64,000 nucleotides of DNA from Myxacorys chilensis ATA2-1-KO14 (GTDB lineage Bacteria; Cyanobacteriota; Cyanobacteriia; Leptolyngbyales; Leptolyngbyaceae). This document shows positions 45,101-54,042 of the stretch, one piece after another (position 1 is the first letter of the stretch; each line of letters begins with the position of its first letter). Both the position numbers and the translations under genes were made by a program. The notes beneath the pieces are model-generated. The model was given only the letters and a program-made list of their open reading frames with translations. It had not been told where the DNA came from and ran no database searches. Location of the stretch: NCBI GenBank assembly GCA_019359275.1, contig JAHHHP010000014.1:27351-91350 (forward strand). Reading direction: 5' to 3'.

Positions 45101-45300
45101 AATGGCAGCGATATTTATAGAGAAGGTCGCGACTTTTTGGTTAAACCTCTGGAGCGAATCGATCAACGGAACGAGGTTGATAACGACGGTCACGACTTTT
45201 TTCTCAAACTTCTGGAGGTTCTCTATCAATGGAATTAGGTTGATAGATAAGGTTGCGACCTTTCGATCAAACCTTTGGAGGTCTTCTATAAATGGAGGCC
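45101..45300. repeat. 63-bp tandem repeat, about 3 copies
   Basis: GGTCGCGAC (45125), GGTCACGAC (45188) and GGTTGCGAC (45251) mark units of exactly 63 bases, with a fragment of another before the first. Because 63 is divisible by three, several frames stay open. On the minus strand, up to TAA at 45098, the frame repeats KVATLSINLIPLIENLQKF-like 21-residue units, without a start codon after the preceding stop. It lies between phoH and mnx and may be a gene remnant or a minisatellite. Confidence 0.7.
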
Positions 45301-45384
45301 GTTCTGCCCGAACCTTGCGGCCTTCGCTCTAATTCTCCCTAAAGTGTGTGATGCGCATGAAGCAATCTTGATTAATTCTTCGTC

Positions 45385-46338
45385 CTACTTCTCGTACTGT
45401 TCGTATGCTTCTACAATGCGTTGCACAAGTGGATGACGCACAACATCAGACTTGTTGAAATTGCAGAACGCAATTCCTTCTGTCGATCGCAGAATTCGTT
45501 CTGCCACCGCTAACCCGGAATTTTGGTGCGAGGGTAGATCGGTTTGGGTTAGGTCGCCCGTCACCACCATTTTGGATTTAGCCCCAATGCGCGTGAGCAG
45601 CATTTTCATTTGCGCAGGCGTTGTATTTTGTGCTTCATCTACAATCACAAAGGCATTATTTAAGGTGCGCCCTCTCATATAGGCGATCGGAGCCACTTCA
45701 ATCACTCCCCGCTCCATCAATCCAGCAATCTTTTCTGGATCAACAAACTCATACAACGCATCATAGAGCGGACGCAGATAAGGATTGACTTTCTGCTGCA
45801 AGTCTCCAGGCAAAAACCCAAGCTTCTCACCCGCTTCGACTGCCGGACGAGTCAGAATCAATCGCTCATACTGATTATCTAGCAGGGCTTGCACTGCCAT
45901 CACAGCGGCAAGATACGTTTTTCCGGTTCCAGCAGGGCCAATGCAGAACGTCAAATCGTGTTTGCGAATGGACTGAATATAGTTTTTTTGACGAAAAGTT
46001 TTTGCCCGAATGACTTCACCACGCCGAGTCCGTGCCAGCACATCGCTTTGCAGATCATGGAGTGCTTCTTCCTGATGCGTATCTAACGCATGACGCGCGG
46101 TTAGAATATCAGCGCTGTCGATCGCTTTGCCCTGAGTCCAATACTGCTGAAGCGAATAGACTAACTGCTGCGATCGCTCCACCTGATTTGCCGTTCCTGA
46201 AATCATCAGTTCGCGTCCACGCAGCACTAGCTTCGCGCCCGTTTGCTGTCCGATCGATTTGAGGTTTGATTCTTGAACTCCGGCAAGCGCGATCGCGCTC
46301 TCATCACTAGGCAATTGAAGAGTAACCGTTTCGCTCAT
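45385..46338 (-). CDS. phoH: PhoH-family ATPase
   Basis: The 317-residue protein has an N-terminal KH-like region (QQTGAKLVLRGRELMI), then the PhoH ATPase with Walker A CIGPAGTGKTYLA, the KVNPYLRPLYDAL segment, Walker B FVIVDEAQNTTP and sensor GDLTQTDLP. PhoH proteins have RNA helicase-related ATPase activity and are linked to RNA processing and phosphate starvation in some bacteria. In cyanobacteria and Firmicutes, phoH is often near ybeY; here khpA and rpsP are upstream on the same strand. Confidence 0.95.
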   Translation of the reverse strand: MSETVTLQLPSDESAIALAGVQESNLKSIGQQTGAKLVLRGRELMISGTANQVERSQQLVYSLQQYWTQGKAIDSADILTARHALDTHQEEALHDLQSDVLARTRRGEVIRAKTFRQKNYIQSIRKHDLTFCIGPAGTGKTYLAAVMAVQALLDNQYERLILTRPAVEAGEKLGFLPGDLQQKVNPYLRPLYDALYEFVDPEKIAGLMERGVIEVAPIAYMRGRTLNNAFVIVDEAQNTTPAQMKMLLTRIGAKSKMVVTGDLTQTDLPSHQNSGLAVAERILRSTEGIAFCNFNKSDVVRHPLVQRIVEAYEQYEK

Positions 46339-46417
46339 GAAGAGAAGGTAAGAGGGTGAATTCTAATAACCAGTTGTTGATAGTGTTGCACTTAGTAAGT
46401 GAAATTTTAACGAATAA

Positions 46418-46447
46418 AGGCATCTGAATAGGATGTTTCAGATGCCT
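46418..46447 (-). terminator. Hairpin between khpA and phoH
   Basis: AGGCATCTGAA pairs with TTCAGATGCCT around an 8-base loop, 35 bases after the khpA stop on the minus strand. The T-rich tail is weak (TTTATTCGTT). Confidence 0.5.
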
Positions 46448-46481
46448 CCAGAAGCTCAGTTGTGCAAGATCTTGCGTATCA

Positions 46482-46841
46482 TCACGATTCACGACGCGGG
46501 CCCGATCGCGGCTTGGGTAAGCTTTTAGAAGGACGGGGACGCGGCTCTCGCTCTGAGCTTTCTTCGGCTTGATGCCCTCCGTAGATTTCAAGGGTTGCCG
46601 ACTGCCCAGCCGCCTTCGCCACGCTAGTCAATACATCTCGAACTGCCTGTACGTTCCGCCCGCCTCGACCAAACATCCGCCCTTTATCCGCCCCTTCAAA
46701 TGCCATCCGCACCCAGATGCGGGAGCCATCAGCACAGTTTTCACAGTCCACCCGCAAGGCTTCAGGCGTATCGAGAAAAGGCTGCATCAAAAAACGCAGT
46801 AATCCTGCGTAGTCGGGCTGCGGTTGCAGAGAGTGAGTCAT
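46482..46841 (-). CDS. khpA: KH-domain RNA-binding protein KhpA
   Basis: The 119-residue protein has a KH domain with a GxxG loop (MFGRGGRNVQAVRDVLTSVAKA) and a long basic C-terminal tail (ERE-PRPRPSKSLPKPRSGPRRES). In Gram-positive bacteria, KhpA with KhpB binds many RNAs and influences cell growth. Cysteines in VDCENCADGS are unusual but not known to be functional. It lies 16 bases downstream of rpsP on the same strand, the order also found in other bacteria. Confidence 0.88.
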   Translation of the reverse strand: MTHSLQPQPDYAGLLRFLMQPFLDTPEALRVDCENCADGSRIWVRMAFEGADKGRMFGRGGRNVQAVRDVLTSVAKAAGQSATLEIYGGHQAEESSEREPRPRPSKSLPKPRSGPRRES

Positions 46842-46857
46842 AGGTCGGCTTCAAGAT

Positions 46858-47121
46858 CTAAGCGTTTACTGGCTCGGCCTTTACTGGCTCAAGCACGTTG
46901 GCTTTTCTAAGGATGCTCCGGACTGTTTCTGTGGGCTGTGCGCCTTTCTTGAGCCAATCCTCGATCGCGGGCACATCAAGCCGCACTTCATCACTTCTAG
47001 GATTGTAGAATCCCACTTCGGCTAGGGGACGACCATCGCGGCGAGTTGTGCTTTGCATCGCGACGATGCGGTAGCTGACTTCGCGTTTTTTGCCGAATCG
47101 CTTTAATCGCAGTTTGACCAT
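46858..47121 (-). CDS. rpsP: 30S ribosomal protein S16
   Basis: The 87-residue protein begins [20 protein letters not shown] and carries the S16 features [15 protein letters not shown] and [17 protein letters not shown], ending in a short VEPVKAEP tail. S16 helps nucleate the 5' domain of 16S rRNA during 30S assembly. It is first in the rpsP-khpA unit, downstream of clpP on the same strand. Confidence 0.98.
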   Translation of the reverse strand: MVKLRLKRFGKKREVSYRIVAMQSTTRRDGRPLAEVGFYNPRSDEVRLDVPAIEDWLKKGAQPTETVRSILRKANVLEPVKAEPVNA

Positions 47122-47236
47122 GCTGGGGAAGTGAACTCCTTACGGGTTACAAGGGTTTGACAAAAGATTCCAAGTTAATCATCATATCACAGCCCAAATT
47201 CTCTGAAGCTTTGATACAGAATTTGACTCGATGAAA

Positions 47237-47273
47237 GAGGGCAAACCAAAGCTAAACGTCTCGGTTTACCCTC
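47237..47273 (-). terminator. Imperfect hairpin after clpP
   Basis: GAGGG-AAACC pairs with GGTTT-CCCTC over 11 positions with one mismatch. It lies 20 bases after the clpP stop. Its tail on the minus strand (TTTCATCG) is not a strong T-run, so termination is tentative. Confidence 0.4.
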
Positions 47274-47292
47274 AATCACAGGCTAAATGTGC

Positions 47293-47898
47293 CTATGCAA
47301 CCAAAGCAGGTCTCATCGCTGAAGGACGCCGATCGATCACCTGATCAATCAGGCCATACTCTTTGGCTTCCTCAGCAGACATGAAGAAGTCCCGCTCTGT
47401 ATCTTCTTGGATGCGCTCTAACGGTTGACCCGTGTGATCGGCAAGCAAGGAATTCAGATACTGCTTGTGATAGAGAATTTCTTTTGCCTGAATTTCGATG
47501 TCTGTAGCTTGACCTTGTGCGCCGCCAAGCGGTTGGTGAATCATGATGCGGGAGTGAGGCAGGCTCATGCGCTTGCCCTTAGTTCCAGCACTTAGAAGGA
47601 ACGCGCCCATGCTGGCAGCAAAACCGACACAGATCGTCGAGACCGCTGGACGAATCTGCTTGATGGTGTCGTAGATGCCCATGCCTGCCGTGACCGAACC
47701 GCCCGGAGAGTTGACATAGAGATAAATGTCTTTGTCAGAATCTTCTGACTCAAGAAACAGCAGTTGCGCGACAATCAGATTTGCAACATCTGAATCGATC
47801 GCTTGTCCCAAAAAGATGATTCGCTCTCTCAGAAGCCGAGAAAAGATGTCAAAGGCGCGATCGCCGCGACCTGAACTTTCAATAACGGTAGGAATCAT
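47293..47898 (-). CDS. clpP: ATP-dependent Clp protease proteolytic subunit ClpP
   Basis: ClpP is the serine protease core of Clp machines. The catalytic triad is visible: Ser in [12 protein letters not shown], His in [13 protein letters not shown] and Asp in [11 protein letters not shown] ([11 protein letters not shown]). The start [20 protein letters not shown] and [17 protein letters not shown] are typical. Length of 201 residues is normal. Cyanobacteria carry several ClpP/ClpR paralogues; with the complete triad this is an active ClpP type, and the specific paralogue number is not assigned. It is divergent from the membrane protein at 48043. Confidence 0.97.
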   Translation of the reverse strand: MIPTVIESSGRGDRAFDIFSRLLRERIIFLGQAIDSDVANLIVAQLLFLESEDSDKDIYLYVNSPGGSVTAGMGIYDTIKQIRPAVSTICVGFAASMGAFLLSAGTKGKRMSLPHSRIMIHQPLGGAQGQATDIEIQAKEILYHKQYLNSLLADHTGQPLERIQEDTERDFFMSAEEAKEYGLIDQVIDRRPSAMRPALVA

Positions 47899-48042
47899 GA
47901 AGCCACGCCAGTAGTTTTTTCTATTTTAGCGAGTTGTGAGAGATGCAGGGGTGGAGGAATACCAAGATGAGAGGTTTGGGAATCAGGGGAAGACAGGCTA
48001 TCTTGAGAGGAAATTGACTTGTTGAGAGTATTTGAGGTAGCT

Positions 48043-48864
48043 GTGAAAAAGATTGGATTTGTCTTATTGGTGCTGCTAGGTGGCACACTGTCAAGTTTGT
48101 ATTATGTCTGGCATCAAGCAACGAAGCTTCCAGACTGGTATCAGGGGAATGCCGAGCCATCACCGAATGATGTTCAACAACGTACAGCGCAGGTTGAGCA
48201 AAAGATCCAAGCGCAAATTCAGCAGAATCCTAGAGCAAATGGTTTGAGTTCAAATAATGTGAACGGCAGTAATCTTAGAGCATCTAATAATGCCGTCAAT
48301 AACACGCCTGATAGCTCATCGAACGCCGTGTCTAAAGCATCCAACCAAGCGGTTGATAAGCGCTCTAGCAAGGATGTAGAAGTGCAGCTTGATCAGCAAG
48401 AACTGAATGATGTACTCGTTGCAAAAATTGCTGAGAAGAGCCAAACGAAAGCGCTGCCAAAATCGGTTAAAAGCATTCACACTACAGTTGAACAGGACAC
48501 TTTAAAGACAGGTGCAGTAGTGGATATCAAGGCCCTAAAAGACAGCAATTTGGGCGCTCAGGAGAAGACATTTTTGAACGAAGCGGCTCAGAAATTTCCG
48601 GGCTTGAACGATCGCAAAGTCTACATTGGCATCGAGGGCAAACCCTACGTTCAAGACGGGAGAATGCAGTTTGACGATCAGACGAGAGTTCGAGTTGGAA
48701 ACTTGAGCCTCTCCGTTGCAGAGCTTGCTCAGCGGTTGGGCGTGTCTCCTGAGCAGGTAAAAGAACGGCTCAAACTAGAACTGCAATTGAATCAACTTAA
48801 CGTCGAAGGCATCGAGTTGCAGAATGGTTCTGCCATTCTTCGCGGTTCGCCGACGTCTCCTTAA
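48043..48864 (+). CDS. Membrane-anchored hypothetical protein
   Basis: The 273-residue product begins with a membrane helix (IGFVLLVLLGGTLSSLYYVW), then a disordered Asn/Ser/Gln region, and a C-terminal domain (DVEVQLDQQELNDVLVAKI ... KTGAVVDIKALKD ... GLNDRKVYIGIEGKPYVQDGRMQFD) with a Leu-rich coiled end. The domain layout resembles outer-facing regulators, but I recognise no family. The GTG at 48043 has a GAGG site 8 bases upstream, which is why it is preferred to the TTG at 48019. Confidence 0.6.
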   Translation: MKKIGFVLLVLLGGTLSSLYYVWHQATKLPDWYQGNAEPSPNDVQQRTAQVEQKIQAQIQQNPRANGLSSNNVNGSNLRASNNAVNNTPDSSSNAVSKASNQAVDKRSSKDVEVQLDQQELNDVLVAKIAEKSQTKALPKSVKSIHTTVEQDTLKTGAVVDIKALKDSNLGAQEKTFLNEAAQKFPGLNDRKVYIGIEGKPYVQDGRMQFDDQTRVRVGNLSLSVAELAQRLGVSPEQVKERLKLELQLNQLNVEGIELQNGSAILRGSPTSP

Positions 48865-48914
48865 TCAGGAGCTTTTACGGTCAGGATAAGACCATAGCCA
48901 TAGAAGGATGAGAA

Positions 48915-48953
48915 AAGAGGGACAAACGCGAAAAATTGTGGTGTGTCCCTCTT
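48915..48953 (+). promoter_or_regulatory. 10-bp hairpin just upstream of the YyaL-like gene
   Basis: AAGAGGGACA (48915-48924) pairs with TGTCCCTCTT (48944-48953) across a 19-base loop, ending 12 bases before the ATG at 48966. It may be the terminator of the preceding gene or a leader structure. Confidence 0.45.
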
Positions 48954-48965
48954 CCCAGTGATCCC

Positions 48966-51032
48966 ATGCCGAATCGTCTTGCCCAAGCTCAAAGCCTTTA
49001 CTTACGAAAGCATGCCAACAATCCGATCGACTGGTGGACGTGGTGCGATGAAGCACTAGAAACCGCTCGGCGAGAGGACAAAATTATTTTTCTGTCGGTC
49101 GGGTATTCAAGCTGTCACTGGTGCACGGTGATGGAAGGCGAAGCGTTTTCGGATCGCGCGATCGCAGATTATCTCAACGCTAACTTTCTACCAATCAAGG
49201 TCGATCGCGAAGAACGCCCGGATCTCGATAGCATTTACATGCAGGCTCTGCAAATGATCACAGAGCAGGGCGGCTGGCCGCTTAACATCTTTCTTTCACC
49301 CGACGACTTGGTGCCGTTCTATGGAGGAACCTATTTTCCGATTAATCCCAAATACGGACACCCCGGATTTTTGCAAGTGCTTGAGGCGATTCGTCGCTAT
49401 TACGATCAAGACAAAGGAAAGTTAGACGGCATCAAAGCCGAAATTTTGACCAATTTGCAAAATTCTGCCCTGCTTTCCGCCTCTAAGCTCAGTGAGAATT
49501 TACTAAGACACGGATTGGAGTACAGTGCTGGAATTCTTTCATCCAAATCGCCGGGTCCTAGGTTTCCCATGATCCCTTATGCAGAAGCCGCCCTGCGAGC
49601 GACGCGCTTCAACTGGGATACTCAATACAACCCGCACGACGTGAGTATTGAACGCGGTATGAATTTGGCGCTTGGCGGCATTTTTGACCATGTGGCTGGT
49701 GGGTTTCATCGCTACACCGTTGATCCCACTTGGACAGTGCCGCATTTTGAGAAGATGCTTTACGACAATGGACAGGTTGTGGAGTATCTCGCGAATCTGT
49801 GGGCGATGGGTGTTCAGGAACCTGGATTTGAACGAGCGATCGCGCTTACTGTAGACTGGCTGAAACGAGAAATGACTTCACCGGAAGGCTATTTCTATGC
49901 GGCTCAAGACGCGGATAATTTCGCTACAAGCGATGCCGCAGAACCTGAAGAAGGAGACTTCTACGTTTGGAGCTTTACAGAATTACAGCACCTGCTCACC
50001 TCCGAAGAACTGGTTGAACTTCAAGCCCAATTCACCATTACTCAACCAGGTAACTTTGAGGGCAAAACCGTTCTACAGCGACAGCATCCCGGAAGACTAT
50101 CCGACGCGGTAGAAACAGCGCTCGGTAAGTTATTTGCAGCAAGATACGGAACCTGCGTCACAGAAGCGTTTCCGCCTGCTCGCAATGCCGATGAAGCACG
50201 ATCGATTGCTTGGTCTGGTCGAATTCCGCCAGTGACGGACACTAAAATGATCGTCGCTTGGAATAGTCTGATGATTTCAGGACTGGCGCGATCGTATGCG
50301 GTCTTTCGAGAAATAGAGTATCTAGAACTTGCCGCCCAAGCTGCTGAGTTTATTTTGCAAAATCAGTGGATTAACAACCGATTTCATCGCGTTAACTATG
50401 ACGGCACTGTAGAAGTTCTCGCCCAATCTGAAGATTACGCCCTATTTATCAAAGCCTTACTCGATTTGCATCAAGTCTCGCGCAGCATTCGAGCGCAAGC
50501 TCCTGAAAATGAGACCGATTGGTTGGCGGCCGCCCTGCGCGTGCAAGACGAATTCGACGAATATTTGTGGAGTGTTGAAATGGGAGGCTATTACAACACG
50601 GCGAAGGATGCGAGTCAGGATCTGTTGATTCGAGAACGAAGTTATGTGGACAACGCCACTCCGTCTGCCAATGGCATTGCGATCGCGAATCTTGTCCGGC
50701 TCTCTCTTCTCACCGAAAACTTAGATTACTTCGACAAAGCCGAACAGACCTTGCAAGCGTTCGCCAGTGTAATGGAACAGGCTCCATCTGCTTGTCCCAG
50801 TTTGTTTACCGCATTGGATTGGTTTCAGAATCAAACGCTGATTCGGACAACCCGGGATCAAATCGCGATTCTTGAAACGCAGTATCTTCCGACAGCAGCA
50901 TTTGCGGTGATGGATGAAATGCCGGACGGCGTAGTTGCGTTAGTCTGCCAAGGACTTAGCTGCAAGGAACCCGCTCGAACTCAAGAACAGTTGCAAAGAC
51001 AACTCCAGCAAAGTTTAGTTAGAAGCTCTTAA
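48966..51032 (+). CDS. Thioredoxin-domain protein, YyaL/SSP411 family (DUF255)
   Basis: The 688-residue protein has the N-terminal thioredoxin-like domain with the C-x2-C pair in GYSSCHWCTVME, the family block DREERPDLDSIYM, and the long (alpha/alpha)6-like C-terminal domain (GGIFDHVAGGFHRYTVDPTW, VPHFEKMLYDNGQ, NSLMISGLARSYAVF). Homologues include human SPATA20 and bacterial YyaL; the reaction is not established. The ATG at 48966 gives the usual MPNRLAQAQSLYL start. It stands alone. Confidence 0.92.
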   Translation: MPNRLAQAQSLYLRKHANNPIDWWTWCDEALETARREDKIIFLSVGYSSCHWCTVMEGEAFSDRAIADYLNANFLPIKVDREERPDLDSIYMQALQMITEQGGWPLNIFLSPDDLVPFYGGTYFPINPKYGHPGFLQVLEAIRRYYDQDKGKLDGIKAEILTNLQNSALLSASKLSENLLRHGLEYSAGILSSKSPGPRFPMIPYAEAALRATRFNWDTQYNPHDVSIERGMNLALGGIFDHVAGGFHRYTVDPTWTVPHFEKMLYDNGQVVEYLANLWAMGVQEPGFERAIALTVDWLKREMTSPEGYFYAAQDADNFATSDAAEPEEGDFYVWSFTELQHLLTSEELVELQAQFTITQPGNFEGKTVLQRQHPGRLSDAVETALGKLFAARYGTCVTEAFPPARNADEARSIAWSGRIPPVTDTKMIVAWNSLMISGLARSYAVFREIEYLELAAQAAEFILQNQWINNRFHRVNYDGTVEVLAQSEDYALFIKALLDLHQVSRSIRAQAPENETDWLAAALRVQDEFDEYLWSVEMGGYYNTAKDASQDLLIRERSYVDNATPSANGIAIANLVRLSLLTENLDYFDKAEQTLQAFASVMEQAPSACPSLFTALDWFQNQTLIRTTRDQIAILETQYLPTAAFAVMDEMPDGVVALVCQGLSCKEPARTQEQLQRQLQQSLVRSS

Positions 51033-51297
51033 GGAAAAGAATCGACAGTTGTGAGTACCATCGTCTGAATTCAGGCGGTGATATTCCTCAACCGTCCATC
51101 ACTTCAGCGAAAGCTGCGTTATTACCTCAACTTTAGATTGAGCTTGCAGCACGATCGCACTTTACTCAGAAAGCTTCTGATTTTTCCAGAGCACAAACAA
51201 AATAGAAGCTCAACACCTTAAATCGGCTGTATTCTCCTTTGCTCTAAACGCCGCAATCACAAATGCCGTTCCGATAATATTGCCACACGTAAGTGCT

Positions 51298-53373
51298 TCA
51301 TTGGGTTGGAGACGGGCTTACCTCAGCGCTTGGACTTGCTGCTGGAGCAAGGCTTTCCGTCGGGCTGGCTCCAGGAGTTGGAGTAACACCCGGAATTGGC
51401 TGACCTGTGGGTTGACCTGTAGGTTGACTGGGCGGAATCTTATCCAAAGTAATCAGCGCATCGATTACCGATTTGACGATCGGAGCCGCTACTGTTGAGC
51501 CAAAGGCATCTTCACCTTTCGGCTCATCAATCACGGCTGCCACCACGTAACGCGGATTCTCCACCGGGAAGATAGATACAAAGCTCGTGATTTTAGCGTT
51601 TTCCTGATAGCCACCGCCAGCACTCGCCTTTTGTGCCGTTCCCGTCTTTCCAGCGACGCGATAGCCCGGAACGCGAGCCGCTTTGCCGCTGCCATTTTGC
51701 ACCACCGATTCCATCATCTGAAGCACAGTTTGCGCTGTTTGCGGCGAGAAAATTTGCTTCGGTGGATTTTGATTTTGGATTGGTTGCCAATAGGGTTGTC
51801 CGGCATCGTCATACAAGCCTTGCACCACATGCGGGGTGATCAGTTTACCGCCGCTTGCCAAGATGCCATGCAGTTGTACAAGCTGAATCGGCGTCAGCGA
51901 AAAGCCTTGTCCGAAGGCACTCGTTGCCGGATCGATAGACGATTCGGTAAAGGTTTTGCGATCTTTAAGCTGTCCGGCAATTTCAAAGGGAAGATCGGTT
52001 CCCGTGGTTTGTCCAAGTCCAATTTTTTGCAGCCAGTTGTAATATTCGTTGGGCTGCATCTGTTGAATGATGTGTACCATACCCACGTTGCTAGAGCGCT
52101 CTAGAATTTGGGTTACGGTCGTCATTCCACGTGCTCCTGCTGTGGAATAGTCAAAATTTTGGATGGGCCACTGGTCCACGTAGATCGAGCCTTCATCGTT
52201 GAACACCTGATCCGGCTTAATCGATTTGGTTTCGAGCGCGATCGCAACATTAAGCGGCTTAAAGGTCGAACCCGGCTCATACAGGTCAGTCATCGCCCAG
52301 TTCTTAAATCGCTCGACGTTCGCTTTGTAATACTCGTTCGGGTCGTAGGACGGCTCAGAGACCAGGGTTCGCAGCGATCCATCCGTAGCATCCATCACCA
52401 AAACGACGCCGCGTTTTGCCCCATATTTCTTTACCTGCTGCTGCAGCACGGTTTGCGCCGTCCGTTGCACCCGACTGTCGATCGTCAACTGCAAATGCAG
52501 GTTATCAATGTGCAAGAAGCCGCCCGGAATTCGATCGGGCATCATCGAACCGAGTCCTGTCCGGCTTAACCGCACGGATTTAATCGATCGCTCTAATAAA
52601 TTCTTGTGGCTATATTCAACACCTGCCTGACCTTGCTGATCGACATCGACGTAGCCAACTACATCAGCCGTGAGATTTTGCTGAGGATACAAGCGCTGCT
52701 GCTGTTGCGGCAGATCGATCCCGTCAATCTGTAAATCTTGCAGCCGATCCGCCGCATTCTCAGACAGCGCCACTTCTAACCGAATGCCGCTATCTGCGGT
52801 ATCTAGCTTGCGTAAAATTTCTCCGGGAGACTTACCCAAAATCGGAGCCAACTTCTCCGCCACAACGGTTTTAGGCTCTTTGAAGGCAATGGGATGGGCG
52901 TAGAGTGTATAGACCGGATGATTGATCGCCAGCACATTGCCCACGCGATCAAGAATGGGACGACGAGGAATAAAAGGGCGCAGAAAAATTGTTTGCTGCG
53001 ATCGCGCCTGCTTTAACAAATCTGGAGCCTGAACCACCTGAAGCCGCACTAAATTGAGCAAGAGCAATACCATTGCCCCCAGCAACACCGCCCACACGAT
53101 AAATAATCGACGCAGGCTGGGTTTAGCGTGCGCAGTACGTAGACGCTCCATGAGCCTCGCTGCTCTGGATGTACCATGGCATGAGTCTAAAAGCTCTAAT
53201 GCGACGCGAGAAGAAGTTTCCCTCAAGTCCGATAGAAGATCCGAAAGCGTACCAGAATAACCTGAGCCATTGGATCGAATAGACCCAGATGGATGTTGCT
53301 TTGGATGCGCCAACCGCGAATTCTTAATGGGTCTACCCCGCTTCACCATTCGTTTGAGCTCCTTGCTGTTCAC
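51298..53373 (-). CDS. ftsI: Division-type penicillin-binding transpeptidase (PBP2/FtsI)
   Basis: FtsI cross-links peptidoglycan at the septum. The 691-residue protein has a basic cytoplasmic N terminus of about 120 residues, one membrane helix (LFIVWAVLLGAMVLLLLNLVR), the PBP dimer domain and the transpeptidase with SxxK (STFKPLNVA), SxN (RSSNVGMVH) and KTG (GKTGTAQKA). A Pro/Thr/Ser tail ends it. An FtsL-like gene lies 11 bases upstream on the same strand, which supports a division role. The 265-base gap after it holds no gene. Confidence 0.92.
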   Translation of the reverse strand: MNSKELKRMVKRGRPIKNSRLAHPKQHPSGSIRSNGSGYSGTLSDLLSDLRETSSRVALELLDSCHGTSRAARLMERLRTAHAKPSLRRLFIVWAVLLGAMVLLLLNLVRLQVVQAPDLLKQARSQQTIFLRPFIPRRPILDRVGNVLAINHPVYTLYAHPIAFKEPKTVVAEKLAPILGKSPGEILRKLDTADSGIRLEVALSENAADRLQDLQIDGIDLPQQQQRLYPQQNLTADVVGYVDVDQQGQAGVEYSHKNLLERSIKSVRLSRTGLGSMMPDRIPGGFLHIDNLHLQLTIDSRVQRTAQTVLQQQVKKYGAKRGVVLVMDATDGSLRTLVSEPSYDPNEYYKANVERFKNWAMTDLYEPGSTFKPLNVAIALETKSIKPDQVFNDEGSIYVDQWPIQNFDYSTAGARGMTTVTQILERSSNVGMVHIIQQMQPNEYYNWLQKIGLGQTTGTDLPFEIAGQLKDRKTFTESSIDPATSAFGQGFSLTPIQLVQLHGILASGGKLITPHVVQGLYDDAGQPYWQPIQNQNPPKQIFSPQTAQTVLQMMESVVQNGSGKAARVPGYRVAGKTGTAQKASAGGGYQENAKITSFVSIFPVENPRYVVAAVIDEPKGEDAFGSTVAAPIVKSVIDALITLDKIPPSQPTGQPTGQPIPGVTPTPGASPTESLAPAASPSAEVSPSPTQ

Positions 53374-53384
53374 CCCTCATTCGT

Positions 53385-53894
53385 TCAATAGCCTAGGGGC
53401 GCGGTCCCTTTAGAGTCAGCCTCTACACCCGAGGGCGGTGCTTGAGGAGAGGCCGTAGCCACACTCCCTTGGCTAGAAGCAGGTGTCAAGAAAATCATTT
53501 TATCTGGACTTTGCGGCGTTAATACTGTCCCTGGACGATTGCCCTGTTTGGCAATTTGATCCTTCAGCATTTCTTTGTTGGTGGTAAGTTGCCGCTCGTT
53601 GCGTCGAAGGGTTTCGAGATGCTGGTACTCTTTTCCCCACACCTGCTGAGAATAAACTGTCCAGCCATATACGGCCAATACAGAGCCTGCCAGCGCAAAT
53701 GTAGCGACAACCGATGCCCGCTGCACCATTAGTAGCGATCGCACCCACGTTGGAACAATGTCTTGCGACGGCAAACGCTTAACGCCAATTGGGCTGAAGG
53801 TTGCGGTGCGGCGAGCATCTAGAGCACTAGGGTAAACCTGAGAGTGGTTTGAAGCAGAGCGTTTGCGTCGAGACGACTTCAGCACAGCAGACAT
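53385..53894 (-). CDS. FtsL-like bitopic membrane protein
   Basis: The 169-residue product has a basic N-terminal part, one membrane helix (VVATFALAGSVLAVYGWTVY) and a short coiled coil (QHLETLRRNERQLTTNKEMLKDQIAKQG), the layout of FtsL/DivIC, which form a complex that recruits FtsI and FtsW. The Pro/Ser C terminus is variable. It is directly upstream of ftsI, as is common for ftsL. The family match is by layout and context. Start ATG 53894 is preferred over 53909 without strong evidence. Confidence 0.6.
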   Translation of the reverse strand: MSAVLKSSRRKRSASNHSQVYPSALDARRTATFSPIGVKRLPSQDIVPTWVRSLLMVQRASVVATFALAGSVLAVYGWTVYSQQVWGKEYQHLETLRRNERQLTTNKEMLKDQIAKQGNRPGTVLTPQSPDKMIFLTPASSQGSVATASPQAPPSGVEADSKGTAPLGY

Positions 53895-54042
53895 AAGCGT
53901 TACCAGCATTCCTATAGCAGTGAAACCAATCCACCCTGGATCGAAGCGTCAGTATTACGGAGACAGCCCGAGCACTGCCACAAACGCCCTTTATTGTATC
54001 GACAGACTTGCAAAGTGTACCGAAAATTTAGGAATCTGATGA

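Noticed and set aside
45020..45238. Plus-strand frame through the 63-bp repeat
   Set aside because: Its openness is a side effect of a repeat length divisible by three; no start signal was seen. Kept only as part of the repeat finding.
46569..46802. Plus-strand frame inside khpA
   Set aside because: Shadow of the KH-domain gene.
51233..51297. Minus-strand frame reading NIIGTAFVIAAFRAKENT after ftsI
   Set aside because: Looks slightly like the end of a membrane transporter, but it is too short and lacks any flanking support.
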